DNA of 58,789 nucleotides, taken from contig JAGWUH010000021.1 in assembly GCA_028868535.1 (NCBI GenBank), positions 1-58,789 on the forward strand, written 5' to 3'. The stretch comes from Sphingomonadales bacterium (GTDB lineage: Bacteria; Pseudomonadota; Alphaproteobacteria; Sphingomonadales; Sphingomonadaceae). A program made the position numbers and the translations under genes. Positions 8,581-16,928 of this stretch are shown piece after piece. Position 1 is the stretch's first letter. Each line of letters begins with the position of its first letter. Below the pieces are notes generated by a model, which made no database searches, was not told the DNA's origin, and saw nothing but the letters and a program-made list of their open reading frames with translations.

Positions 8581-10125
8581 TTAGTTACAATTGATTTTAT
8601 CAATATTACTTATAGAACCCGATCCAGTCGCGCCACTTATAGTTAAACCTGCAGAAGGCGAAGACAGGGTTACGTACATATTCTTGCTGCCGGTGACTAC
8701 GCAGTCGTGCAGTGTCGTCACCGTGATTGTTCCGGTTGTCGCCCCGGCCGCTATGTTCACCGTGCCGCTAGCTCCGGTATAGTTTGTGCCGGCCAACGCA
8801 GTGCCATTACTCGTCGCCCAGTGAGCACTTACGGCTCCCGCAGTACCGCCGGACCTCGTCACAGTGAAGTTCAGGTTGGAACCCTCGGCAGCAGATGCCG
8901 TACCGATAGAAAGGGAAACTGCCGGATCGATGTTGACGATAGTACCGGAGGCACTTGATGCACCAAGGGTTGCTCCTCCTCCAGGCGCACTAAGCAACAC
9001 CGACATACTAAGATTTCCGGTGTTAATGTAGTCGTCGATAGTAGGAACGCTGACGACCTGAGATGTGACGCCCGGCGCGAAGGCCAATGATCCGCTCGTC
9101 GCATTGTAGTTGACGCCGGAGGCCGCCGTACCATTAGACGTGCTGTAGCTAACTGTTACTGCATTGCCAGTTGCGCCTGTCCGGGACACTGTGAATGCGA
9201 GCGGCGAGCCTTCGTTTGCCGTCGCCGCAGCAATTGAAAGACTTGGTTGGGCGTCCGTGTTGACTATAGTGCCGGTCGCAGATCCTGTTCCCAACACAGC
9301 CCCACCCGTGGGCGAATTGAGCGACACACTCATTGCTAAGTTCCCCGAGTAGACATTGTCCACGCTGGTTGGAACTAGGATCACTTGTGAGGCGACGCCC
9401 GAGCCAAACGTCAGAGTTCCGCTCGTAGCACTGTAGTTCGTGCCCGAGGTTGCACTCCCATTTGCAGTTCCGTAGTTTACCGTAATCGCATTGCCGAGGG
9501 CACCCGACCGCGAAACCGCGAAACTGAGGTTCGCCCCCTCGTTGGCAGAAGCGCCCGCTATTGAAAGGCTGGGCTGCACATCTGTATTTACAATGGTGCC
9601 CGTCGCGCTTGCTGTTCCCAGCGCAGCGCCACCGGTTGGAGAGCTCAGCGAGACGCTCATCGCTAGATTGCTGGTGTAAACACCGTCATCACTCGTTGGG
9701 ACTGCAATGTTTTGAGTGGTGACGCCGGACCCAAAGGACAGAGTGCCGCTTGCACTTGTGTAGTTGGTGCCAGAAATTGCGCTTCCGTTGGCCGTGGCGT
9801 AATTCACGGTCAATGCGTTGGCAGTTGTGCCAGACCGGGTAACCGCAAAACTTAGCGACGAACCCTCGTTAGCAGAAGTGGACGCGATGGACAGCACGGG
9901 CTGCGGATTGGGATTTAAGATTGTCCCTATTGCAGTTGCTGTCGCCAGAGAAGCACCATTGCTCGGACCACTTAATGTCACACTCATTGTCAAATTCGAC
10001 GCATACAGTGCGTTGCTGATCGTCTGCACCGCGATGTTTTGCGAACTCGAGCCAGATGCGAAAGTGACTATTCCGCTGGCCGGCGTGTAGTTTGCACCCG
10101 CCACCGCGCTATCTAAGCTGAGCAA
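8581..10125 (-). pseudogene. Calx-beta repeat surface protein, 5' truncated
   Basis: About 514 residues form one partial and four complete Calx-beta domains of roughly 100 residues each. Every repeat shows ANEGS-x-L-x-F-x-V-x-R-S/T-G, a NYT-x-A-SG-T turn and TGTIVN-D ends. Calx-beta repeats bind calcium and are common in large secreted adhesins. The frame begins in the middle of a domain (SAVAGANYTPASG) with only a TTG available at 10125. Upstream the frame is open but soon turns into the antisense of a chemotaxis-receptor tail, then hits a stop. The N terminus and export signal are therefore missing, apparently through a deletion or recombination near 10112-10125. The stop lies 63 bp before the Rhs start, so the two may once have been co-transcribed. 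Confidence 0.8.
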
Positions 10126-10347
10126 TCGTCCGCAGCCGCCCGGTCCTTGACCGAAGAGGCCCGCGAACTCACCAAAGCCGTGAGCCAGTTCGTAAGCCGA
10201 TCAAACGCTGCTTCGGCATCGAAGGGCGCCTCCATTGCACATGCAAAGTCTTACGTGTCTGCACGTCCAACCGGGAGTCTCCCTCAATTCGCCGGAAATA
10301 ACGCCATCAAGGTTGAGCAACATCCGGACGATTGGTCGGATTTTTAG
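10120..10347 (+). pseudogene. Methyl-accepting chemotaxis protein, C-terminal tail only
   Basis: In this frame EQSSAAARSLTEEARELTKAVSQF matches, when read in two halves (EQSSAAARSL and TEEARELTKAVSQF), the very end of the MCP signalling hairpin. It is followed by a linker and an acidic aromatic end (DDWSDF) as seen in sphingomonad receptors. A stop (taa at 10114-10116) lies just upstream, and the rest of the receptor is absent. The fragment faces away from the truncated Calx-beta gene, and the two share a breakpoint. It has no credible start and should be treated as a remnant. Confidence 0.7.
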
Positions 10348-10429
10348 CTCATTCACCCCTACCATACGGAATGCTCACTTTTCCGCGCGGGTTCGCATCT
10401 ATAACACCGCACAACGTGGATATTTCAGC

Positions 10430-10666
10430 ATGACCCCCTCCCCGTCGTTATCGCCCGCTGATCACGCAGATAGAGCCGCCGAGGCTTTGATGACCCTCTA
10501 CGTCAAAATTGTTCAGCTCGGCAATTCTGATCTGTTAGACGATGCTCTCAAGGCTCGGTGTGCAAGAAGTGCGGAACACATCCGTACGAGTGCGCGGAAC
10601 CTCGACAAGTTGGCCGCAAAGATTCACCGTACGCCCGGTCACCTTGTGGATATTTATCCAAAGTAG
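10430..10666 (+). CDS. Small hypothetical protein
   Basis: The ATG at 10430 gives 78 residues with a helical, amphipathic look. There is an Ala-rich start, MTLYVKIVQLG, then LDDALKARCARSAEHIRTS and a basic end. No signal peptide or membrane segment is visible. I do not recognise a family. It lies between the MCP remnant and the mucR-like gene with no partner. Coding potential is plausible but unproven. The flanks 10348-10429 and 10667-10862 show no further gene. Confidence 0.4.
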   Translation: MTPSPSLSPADHADRAAEALMTLYVKIVQLGNSDLLDDALKARCARSAEHIRTSARNLDKLAAKIHRTPGHLVDIYPK

Positions 10667-10862
10667 GCCGGTGAGCGCTTGCCGGCACACCGGTCAGTTC
10701 CGGCATGACAACCTAGTGATGGCAGCGGTTGTGTGAACGAGACTACGCTATAGAAATGCATCCGGCTCACTTGGTGACTGGAGTGAGGGATGACGCTTGC
10801 CCCGCGCTGAAAAGCTGGGCTCTGCTGTGCGCGCCATGGCTCATCAGTATGTGCCCTAGCAC

Positions 10863-11339
10863 TCAACCTTCTGCGGCTGGCGCAGATGCGGCCTTCTTGC
10901 GTCGAGGAGCACCACTCGCTTTAGCCTGGTCGGCTTTTGCAGCCTTCTGTCCTGGCTTGCGGCCAAGCCCAATCTTCTTCGCGAGTTCCTTGCGCGCTGC
11001 GGAATATTGCGGCGTGACCATAGGGTAGTCCGCTGGGAGGTTCCACCGCGCGCGGTAATCAGCAACCGACAAGCCGTGATCCGACATCAGGTGACGCTTG
11101 AGCATTCTCAGCTTAGCGCCGCAGTCGAGGCACACGATCGTGTCAGGCTTGATCGAGGAGCGGATCGATACAGCGGGTTGGCGCTTCTCTTCTTCCGGTT
11201 CCGGAGCCTTCCCCAATGAAGCCAGTGAACCATAAACTGCCTTAATCAGCGTTGGCAGTTGCTCGACACTCACTGGATTGTTGCCCACGTGCGCCGAAAC
11301 GATGTCAGCAGCGAGTTCGAGCAGATTTTCCTCAGACAC
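10863..11339 (-). CDS. MucR/Ros family zinc-finger transcriptional regulator
   Basis: This 158-residue protein has the MucR/Ros layout: an N-terminal helical region (LLELAADIVSAHV) used for oligomerisation, then a prokaryotic C2H2 finger with Cys70, Cys73, His83 and His88 (CLDCGAKLRMLKRHL), then the conserved SDHGLSVADYRARWNLP. The C terminus is Lys/Ala-rich. The family binds AT-rich DNA and silences envelope, exopolysaccharide and horizontally acquired genes. The start is a GTG at 11339, followed on the other strand within a few tens of bases by a rearrangement junction with the DUF927 remnant. The native promoter may therefore be lost. Island-borne MucR homologues often act as xenogeneic silencers; that role here is inferred. 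Confidence 0.88.
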   Translation of the reverse strand: MSEENLLELAADIVSAHVGNNPVSVEQLPTLIKAVYGSLASLGKAPEPEEEKRQPAVSIRSSIKPDTIVCLDCGAKLRMLKRHLMSDHGLSVADYRARWNLPADYPMVTPQYSAARKELAKKIGLGRKPGQKAAKADQAKASGAPRRKKAASAPAAEG

Positions 11340-11353
11340 TACAGGATCCCTTT

Positions 11354-13093
11354 TCTTGGAGCTCCGACCATTCTGATCTCGGCTACGCCTTTTCCACCGA
11401 TTCGCAATACGCGTACCGGTTCATCTACGTGACTTCAGCCAATGAGCCGTTCCACGAGCTGCTTGGCGAGGCGCACAAGAACGTGGCCGGTGCTGCATCG
11501 GACCGGTTGATTTCCATCACTGTGCCCGAAGGAGACGCCGGCGTGTTCGGGCCATTGCCAGCGGGCTATGCGACCTATCGGGAGTTTACCCTGGCACTCG
11601 AGAACGCAATGGCCTCGAACTACGGCACGGCTATGCCCAAGTTCCTCGCAGCACTGGTGGAGGCGCGGAACGAAGACGAAGCCACGCTGAAGGCGAAAAT
11701 CCGCGCGTACATCGAGAAATTCAAGCAGTCGGTCGGGGTGAGCGAAAACAATGGCTCGGACGTGCGTGTGGCTGAGGCATTCGGGTTGGTGTACGCTGCG
11801 GGTCGCTTCGCCATATCTCGTGGCGTCCTGCCAAAGGGGTTCGACGCTTTAGCCGCCGCTGAGCACTGCTACGCTAACTATCGCCGCACGGTCCCGGTGA
11901 GGCAGTCTTTGCCGGAACGCGTCATCGCAATCGCCAATCGGCCAGAAACCCTGCACATCGACCGCAAGAATCTGCCGGTGCTGTCGAACGCGCAGATCGC
12001 TGCCGCCGGCGCGTTTATCCGCGACGTCAAGGGTACGTCCTTGCTGCTGATGACCACGGAGCTAGGCGACAAGATGTTCCCCGACTGGAATGCTCTCAAG
12101 GGCACGAAGGACTTCGAGGACCTGAACCGCGCCGATAATGGACGTCGGGGACGTGGCTATGGCAACATGCCCGGCTTGCAGAGCGCCTATGTTTACCTCG
12201 CTGGCACCGATGGCAGTAGCGGCTTTATCGATCCCGATCTGAAGTTTCCCGATTATGACGGGTCACCATTTGATTTCGCAGTTCTCGGTGACGCGATCGA
12301 CTTAGCGATCCTGTACCAGGAAGCGCACGGTAACCGCCAGATTCGCGACTACTGCTCCCAGATGGTGACACGTTTCAAGGCTCTGGAGGAAAGGTCGGAC
12401 TATGCCTTTCTCCGGCACGAGGCGGCTACCGGTGGCGAACCTTCTGCGTTCATCGCGCACTTGTTGGGCCTGCAAGCCTCGGGCACCGGCCACACCAAAA
12501 CTGCTCAGATCATCTTGATCGACATGAACGCCGTCGAAGATGAAGTTGTGGAGCTCGTCAGCGCCGTGACCGCCCGGATGATTTTTCGCCAGCTAAGGCG
12601 AGCCGATCCACGCAACCGATTCCCGGTCCATCTGCTTCTCGAGGAAGCGCATCGATACGTCGCCTCGGTCCCATCAAAATACGCGATGGACGCCGGGAAA
12701 ATTTTCGAACGGATATCGAAAGAGGGCCGAAAATACGGTCTGTTCCTGGTAGTCGCTTCACAACGTCCGAGCGAGTTGTCGAAGACGGTGTTGTCTCAAT
12801 GCTCAAACTTCGTGGTCCACAGGATTCAAAATCCCGACGACCTCTCGCAGATCCGGCAGATGACCCCGTTCATTTCCGATAGCGTTCTGCGCCGCCTGCC
12901 GTCCTTGCCGAAGCAGCATGCGCTCGTGTTCGGAAACTCAGTGAACCTTCCGACCACTTTTAAGGTCAGAAGCGCCGCGCCACTTCCAGCGAGCGATGAC
13001 GCCCGGATTGTTGATCTGTGGTTTCACGAGGAGGGCCGTCCTTCGGCGCTGCATCTTGGGTCAACCGTCGCCGGCGACTCTGCGGTAAGCTAA
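11354..13093 (+). pseudogene. In-frame chimera: DUF927 tail fused to HerA ATPase C-terminal half
   Basis: One open frame joins two unrelated fragments. The first (about 11354-12205) matches the end of DUF927 primase/helicase-like phage and plasmid proteins, with AYRFIYVTSANEP, VPEGDAGVFG and VRVAEAFGLVYAAGR; its Walker A half is missing. From about 12205-12230 the frame becomes a HerA/VirB4-type helicase: FDFAVLGDAIDLA, then Walker B HLLLEEAHRYVA, then KEGRKYGLFLVVASQRPSEL. Here too the Walker A and N-terminal HAS barrel are missing. Neither half can be an ATPase alone. The frame extends upstream to 11252 only by running antisense into mucR, so no proper start is apparent. It ends one base before the ATG of the exonuclease gene, an operon-like spacing that probably reflects an ancestral herA-exonuclease pair. 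Confidence 0.75.
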
Positions 13094-13094
13094 G

Positions 13095-14009
13095 ATGGCG
13101 TCCGACCCTGCTCTGGAAGCGCTCGCCGCTCACCTCGAGGCAAGCGGCAACTATCGCGTTCTTCGGCGCCTGCCAGATCCGCCCGGTGTCTTCATACCGA
13201 TGCCGCACTTCAAGCGGGCCATCTTCCTCGACGTCGAGACTACCGGCCTAGATCCGAACCAAGACGAGATCATCGAACTCGCGATGGTGCCATTCTGGTA
13301 TGATGCTGCTGATCGTATCGTGGGTATCGGATCACCGCTCACCGGCCTGCGTCAGCCGATGAAGCCAATCCCGGCAGAGGTTGAAAGGATGACCGGCATC
13401 ACCGACGCTATGGTCTATGGGCACGCGATCGATCCAGGGACGGTCGCCGCGTTCGCCACCAACAGCCTGATCGTTGCCCACAACGCCGCCTTCGACCGGC
13501 GTTTTGTTGAGCGGTTCTGCCCTCCGCTGGCGAACAATCCGTGGGCCTGTTCGATGGCCGAAATCCCTTGGGCTCTGCATGGCTTTGAGAGCACCAAACT
13601 TAGCCTCCTCGGGCTCGCGCACGGCTTTTATTATGACGGCCATCGGGCGGTGCACGACTGTCATGCTGGAATAGAGCTTCTCGCTCGTGCTCTGCCGGTC
13701 GGGAGCGGAGACAGTGCGCTCAAGTCGCTCCTGACTTCGGCGCGGTCGACGACGTGGAGATGCTGGGCAAGCAACTCACCATTCGACAAAAAGGACGTGC
13801 TGAAGGCTCGCGGCTATCGATGGGCTGATGGAAGCGATGGCATGCCAAAGGCCTGGTGGATCGACCTCGATGAGGCAGCGTTTCACGGGGAGATGAGCTT
13901 CCTGCGCACAAGCATCTACGGCCGCTCGGTACAGATCAGCACCAGCTCGATGAATGCGTTCAATCGCTATTCCGAGCGTTTGAACGTCGTTGGATACACC
14001 CTTCCATGA
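13095..14009 (+). CDS. DEDDh 3'-5' exonuclease, DnaQ-like
   Basis: This 304-residue protein has the full DEDDh set: Asp46 and Glu48 in FLDVETTGLD, Asp134 in AHNAAFDRRFVE, and His183/Asp188 in the HRAVHD motif. Such enzymes degrade DNA or RNA 3' to 5' with two metal ions, as in the DNA polymerase III epsilon subunit. The extra C-terminal 100 residues (about 200-304), with KARGYRWADG and a Trp-rich stretch, recall the tail of island-borne DnaQ homologues; its role is unknown. The start is an ATG one base after the HerA-fragment stop, which suggests an original operon with an intact herA. Composition matches the island rather than the core genome. Confidence 0.88.
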   Translation: MASDPALEALAAHLEASGNYRVLRRLPDPPGVFIPMPHFKRAIFLDVETTGLDPNQDEIIELAMVPFWYDAADRIVGIGSPLTGLRQPMKPIPAEVERMTGITDAMVYGHAIDPGTVAAFATNSLIVAHNAAFDRRFVERFCPPLANNPWACSMAEIPWALHGFESTKLSLLGLAHGFYYDGHRAVHDCHAGIELLARALPVGSGDSALKSLLTSARSTTWRCWASNSPFDKKDVLKARGYRWADGSDGMPKAWWIDLDEAAFHGEMSFLRTSIYGRSVQISTSSMNAFNRYSERLNVVGYTLP

Positions 14010-14236
14010 TAACCGAATTGACCAGAAGGTCCCAGCTGCGGTTCTTCGATACCGGCCATACAATGACCTGGGGCGGCAGCTTTCTTCAAGGCACCGCGCC
14101 GGAGCGGACTGTCCAGAAAGGCCCAATGTTTGCCGGTCATGCCCGCAACGTCACTGTGAACGAACGGCAAGTTTCGATGGCGCGATCTGATCCTCGGAAC
14201 GACCGCTCTGTTGGCGAACACGGACGTGATGGATAG
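14006..14236 (+). CDS. Doubtful 76-residue ORF overlapping exonuclease stop
   Basis: An ATG overlaps the exonuclease stop codon in ATGA fashion and opens 76 residues (MITELTRRSQLRFFDTGHTM...). The coupling geometry is gene-like. The product has no recognisable domain, its composition is unremarkable, and other frames of the same stretch are equally open. It covers nearly the whole gap before the TIR gene. It may be no more than intergenic sequence. Confidence 0.2.
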   Translation: MITELTRRSQLRFFDTGHTMTWGGSFLQGTAPERTVQKGPMFAGHARNVTVNERQVSMARSDPRNDRSVGEHGRDG

Positions 14237-14244
14237 AACAGGTC

Positions 14245-15336
14245 ATGGCCAACAAACTCCCCTCGAAACTGCCCCAATATCTTGTTCGGCTTCATGGCGC
14301 CTTTGAGCAGAAAGGCCAAACGCACTTGAGCAGAGCGATAGCGGCTAGCCACTTTTACGTCCGCGAAGGCGAGGCTTCCGACAACTGGAATGGCGGCAGA
14401 AACGGGCACGGTGTCGTCTTGTTCGTCCCCCTGTCCGAAATGTCGCGGATCGACGTTGACGATCAGGATGACGTTGCGGATCAAATCCGGGAGCGGCTGA
14501 ACAAAATGGCCAACGCCATTGACGACGAGTGGTTCAACTCAGTCAGCTTTGAACTGTTCGACAAGAGCGACGACGAATGCAGGCGAGCTCGACCATTCTC
14601 GCCACATCCACCCGTCAATCCAGATGCCGTAGAATTCTGGAAGCCAGGTCACGCCCGCGTTTTCATCAGCCACCGCGACCTTCGTAAGAAGGAAGCTCGC
14701 GAGCTAAGCGACGCGCTGGAAGATTATGGCATCTCGTGCTTCGTCGCGCACGACACAATTCAGCCCATGAGTGAATGGCGGGCAGAGATAATGAAAGGCC
14801 TCCAAACGATGGAGGTCATGCTGGTCTTCCTTACGGACGATTTCACAGAAAGTATGTGGTGCCATCAAGAGGTGGGGTTTGCTCTCGGCAAGGGCATCCC
14901 GATTATTTCGCTCAAGCTGGGCAAGATCGATCCGCCGGGCTTCATCTCGCATGTGCAAGCCTTGCGCGGACAGATCGACGAACCACTTAAAGCCGCAAAG
15001 AACCTCTTCTTGCTGATTGGTAAAGCGCTGCATCGCCAGGAACGGTTGCAGGAGGTTCTGGTAACGAGTTTTACGGCATCAAGAAACTTCAGCGAGGCAA
15101 TTGATCGGTTCGACCGCATGAAGGATCGCATCGAGAAGCTACCCCCTCAGCAGGTTGAACGGATCATCGAAGCTTACCGGGACAACAATCAACTGCATGG
15201 CTCAATCTACCTTGCAAACAAGGCGCAACGCCTACTGAACTTTCTTGAGAAAACGACAGGCAAGAAGTTCGAGCGAAACGGCAACGTGATTAGCGAGGTC
15301 ATGCCTTTGCTGGACGATGATCAGATCCCTTTTTGA
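14245..15336 (+). CDS. TIR-domain protein, candidate NADase/defence effector
   Basis: This 363-residue protein has three parts. Residues 1-130 form an unrecognised mixed domain with HGVVLFVPLSEMSRI. Residues 138-235 form a TIR domain: ARVFISHRD, then LEDYGISCFVAHD, then VFLTDDFTESMWCHQEVG. The C-terminal 125 residues are helical and charged. The Glu209 in WCHQE lies where TIR NAD-hydrolases carry their catalytic glutamate, so enzymatic activity is plausible. Bacterial TIR proteins mostly act in anti-phage abortive infection by depleting NAD or making cADPR signals. Its place in a mobile island beside HerA and exonuclease genes supports a defence role, which is inference. The ATG at 14245 is preceded by a purine-rich gaacaggtc stretch. 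Confidence 0.85.
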   Translation: MANKLPSKLPQYLVRLHGAFEQKGQTHLSRAIAASHFYVREGEASDNWNGGRNGHGVVLFVPLSEMSRIDVDDQDDVADQIRERLNKMANAIDDEWFNSVSFELFDKSDDECRRARPFSPHPPVNPDAVEFWKPGHARVFISHRDLRKKEARELSDALEDYGISCFVAHDTIQPMSEWRAEIMKGLQTMEVMLVFLTDDFTESMWCHQEVGFALGKGIPIISLKLGKIDPPGFISHVQALRGQIDEPLKAAKNLFLLIGKALHRQERLQEVLVTSFTASRNFSEAIDRFDRMKDRIEKLPPQQVERIIEAYRDNNQLHGSIYLANKAQRLLNFLEKTTGKKFERNGNVISEVMPLLDDDQIPF

Positions 15337-15844
15337 GCAGTTTTTCCGAAGGCAGGAAATGACGGTGACGAAATTTCCTTGGCATGACGGCAGCTATCCG
15401 GGCAAAACGGTCACGCAGCTCGGCAGGCGATGGCGCTAGAAGTGGTCATTCGCGGATCACGCAACTGTGCTGAACGAACGGCCGGTTTCGGCGATCAAGT
15501 TCGGAGCTCTGGATGACCCCTTTGTCGGCGAAAGCGATCGGGGTGAAGCACATGCAATGTCCGGCTTTGGGCGATACCATTAGTTGGCCTACTCGGTTGC
15601 GCAGACCACCGGCATATGACCTGAGTGTGGCCATTCTGAAATGTGTGGCGGGAAACAGAATACAAATTCATCAAGAAAGAGATTATTATTAATCGCAATC
15701 CGCAAATCGTTCTCAAAGTCGGTGCAAAAATTGTATTTTATACGAGCGTTTTTGATACACGCGTGATCTGTGTATCGAAAAATAGCTTGCTCATATTTTT
15801 GACACAGCGCATATTTCGAAACACGTTTTCGAAACAGGTGCTTT
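15337..15844 (+). other. Gene-free, strongly AT-rich interval before recombinase
   Basis: No convincing gene is seen. The first half (to about 15640) has island-like composition with short interrupted frames, for example an ATG at 15359 that stops within 30 codons, so it may be decayed coding sequence. The second half (about 15645-15844) is the most AT-rich stretch of the window. It contains the symmetric elements described separately as a res-like region. Confidence 0.6.
15754..15836 (+). promoter_or_regulatory. Res-like recombination and promoter region
   Basis: A perfect inverted repeat gatacac/gtgtatc (15754-15760 and 15770-15776, 9 bases apart) is followed by a duplicated tttcgaaaca (15814-15823 and 15827-15836). 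Around the second pair the sequence is itself nearly palindromic. Paired AT-rich dyads directly upstream of a small serine recombinase match the organisation of res sites, where the resolvase binds and also represses its own promoter. The last dyad ends 8 bases before the recombinase ATG. Subsite boundaries and the crossover dinucleotide cannot be fixed by eye. Confidence 0.5.
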
Positions 15845-16411
15845 ATGTCCCGAGTGTTCGCATATTGCCGTGTCAGCACTGCTGACCAAACCCATGAAAA
15901 CCAGCTCCTCGAAATTCAGGCGGCAGGCTTTCAGCTTGAGCCAAGAAGGGTGATCTCAGAAACAGTGTCCGGCTCGACCTCATCCATGGAGCGGGTCGGA
16001 TTTCGCAAGTTGATCGACCGGCTCGAAGAAGGCGACGTGCTTGTGGTGACCAAGCTTGATCGGCTAGGTCGGAACGCGATGGACGTCCGAGCAACGGTCG
16101 AACACCTCGCCGAGATGCAGGTGAGGGTACATTGCCTGGCGCTGGGCGGGGTCGACCTAACAAGTGCGGCCGGCAAGATGACGATGGCGGTAATTGCTGC
16201 CGTTGCCGAATTCGAGCGGGATTTGTTGGTCGAGCGTACGCAAGCCGGTCTGTCGCGAGCAAAAGCGCAAGGGAAGCAATTGGGCCGACCAAGCAAGTTA
16301 ACGGCAGAGCAGCTGGAGCTGGTCCGCGCTCGGCGGGCCGCCGGAGCATCGCTCGGTGTTCTTGCCAAGGAGTTCGGAGTGAGCCGTTCTCTCATTCAAC
16401 GCATTGACTGA
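15845..16411 (+). CDS. Small serine recombinase (resolvase/invertase family)
   Basis: This 188-residue protein begins with the resolvase N-terminal motif: AYCRVSTADQ with catalytic Ser11, then VVTKLDRLGRNAMD with the active-site arginines. The long E helix (VIAAVAEFERDLLVERTQ) follows. It ends in an Hin-type helix-turn-helix (LGVLAKEFGVSRSLIQRI). Length and layout are those of Tn3-type resolvases and DNA invertases such as Hin/Gin. No Tn3 transposase is visible, so it may be an island-stability resolvase, an invertase or a transposon leftover. The AT-rich dyads upstream are likely its binding sites. Confidence 0.93.
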   Translation: MSRVFAYCRVSTADQTHENQLLEIQAAGFQLEPRRVISETVSGSTSSMERVGFRKLIDRLEEGDVLVVTKLDRLGRNAMDVRATVEHLAEMQVRVHCLALGGVDLTSAAGKMTMAVIAAVAEFERDLLVERTQAGLSRAKAQGKQLGRPSKLTAEQLELVRARRAAGASLGVLAKEFGVSRSLIQRID

Positions 16412-16572
16412 GGCTGCATGCAACCTCACCCCCAGCGCGCTCATTCCGCAATATGAATGCTGGACAATTCACCGCGAAAGCTGGCTGCGCCCTCTGGCCA
16501 TTCCCCAGTTCCAAAGGGAGCGAGACACTTCATCTGCTCCGCCGCCGGAAATCTAAAATACCTGAGATGTAA

Positions 16573-16604
16573 CCCCGCTGCCCGGGTCGACATGAGCAGC
16601 GGGG
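16573..16604. repeat. Inverted repeat (8-bp stem, 16-nt loop)
   Basis: The arms ccccgctg (16573-16580) and cagcgggg (16597-16604) are perfect complements. No T-run follows on either strand, so an intrinsic terminator is unlikely. The stem shares the core ccccgct/agcgggg with the hairpin at 16899-16928. Confidence 0.7.
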
Positions 16605-16700
16605 ACACGCGACGGCCCGTCACGCGCTAACCGCTCCTGCCAGCAAGCGATTCATGATTGGTGCCTAAGTGCGGTGAATTTCAAATGACTGAGCAAGTTG

Positions 16701-16733
16701 GGGGCCGCCCGTGATCGGGGGACGAGCGGCCCC
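16701..16733. repeat. Inverted repeat (8-bp stem, 17-nt loop)
   Basis: The arms ggggccgc (16701-16708) and gcggcccc (16726-16733) are perfect complements. The loop contains another G-rich run. There is no T-tract, and the role is unknown. Confidence 0.65.
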
Positions 16734-16898
16734 ATGTGAGTTTCAAGACCCACAAGGCTTACATAAGTCCGAATGGTTTATGCTGAGTTGATCGGCAGCT
16801 TACGCTCTGTTTGATACCAAAGTAGAATATGAAATCCATATTTCGATCGCTACAAGGTTTGCCCAACGTAGCCTTTCGGGTCGCACCGGAGGTTATGC

Positions 16899-16928
16899 AC
16901 CCCGCTAGTGTCCCCTTGCTAGCGGGGT
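16899..16928. terminator. Strong hairpin, possible terminator or element site
   Basis: The arms accccgctag (16899-16908) and ctagcggggt (16919-16928) form a perfect 10-bp stem with a 10-nt loop, the strongest hairpin noticed in the window. It is followed on the plus strand by ggttattatct, which is only weakly T-rich, so terminator function for the recombinase transcript is possible but not certain. Its stem core matches that of the hairpin at 16573-16604. Confidence 0.45.

Noticed and set aside
8581..10125. Possible CRISPR or tandem DNA repeat array
   Set aside because: Repeats are about 300 bp, diverged and encode Calx-beta domains. No short identical repeats with spacers exist.
15845..16411. 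Complete Tn3-family transposon
   Set aside because: Only the recombinase is present. No transposase or 38-bp type terminal repeats were seen.
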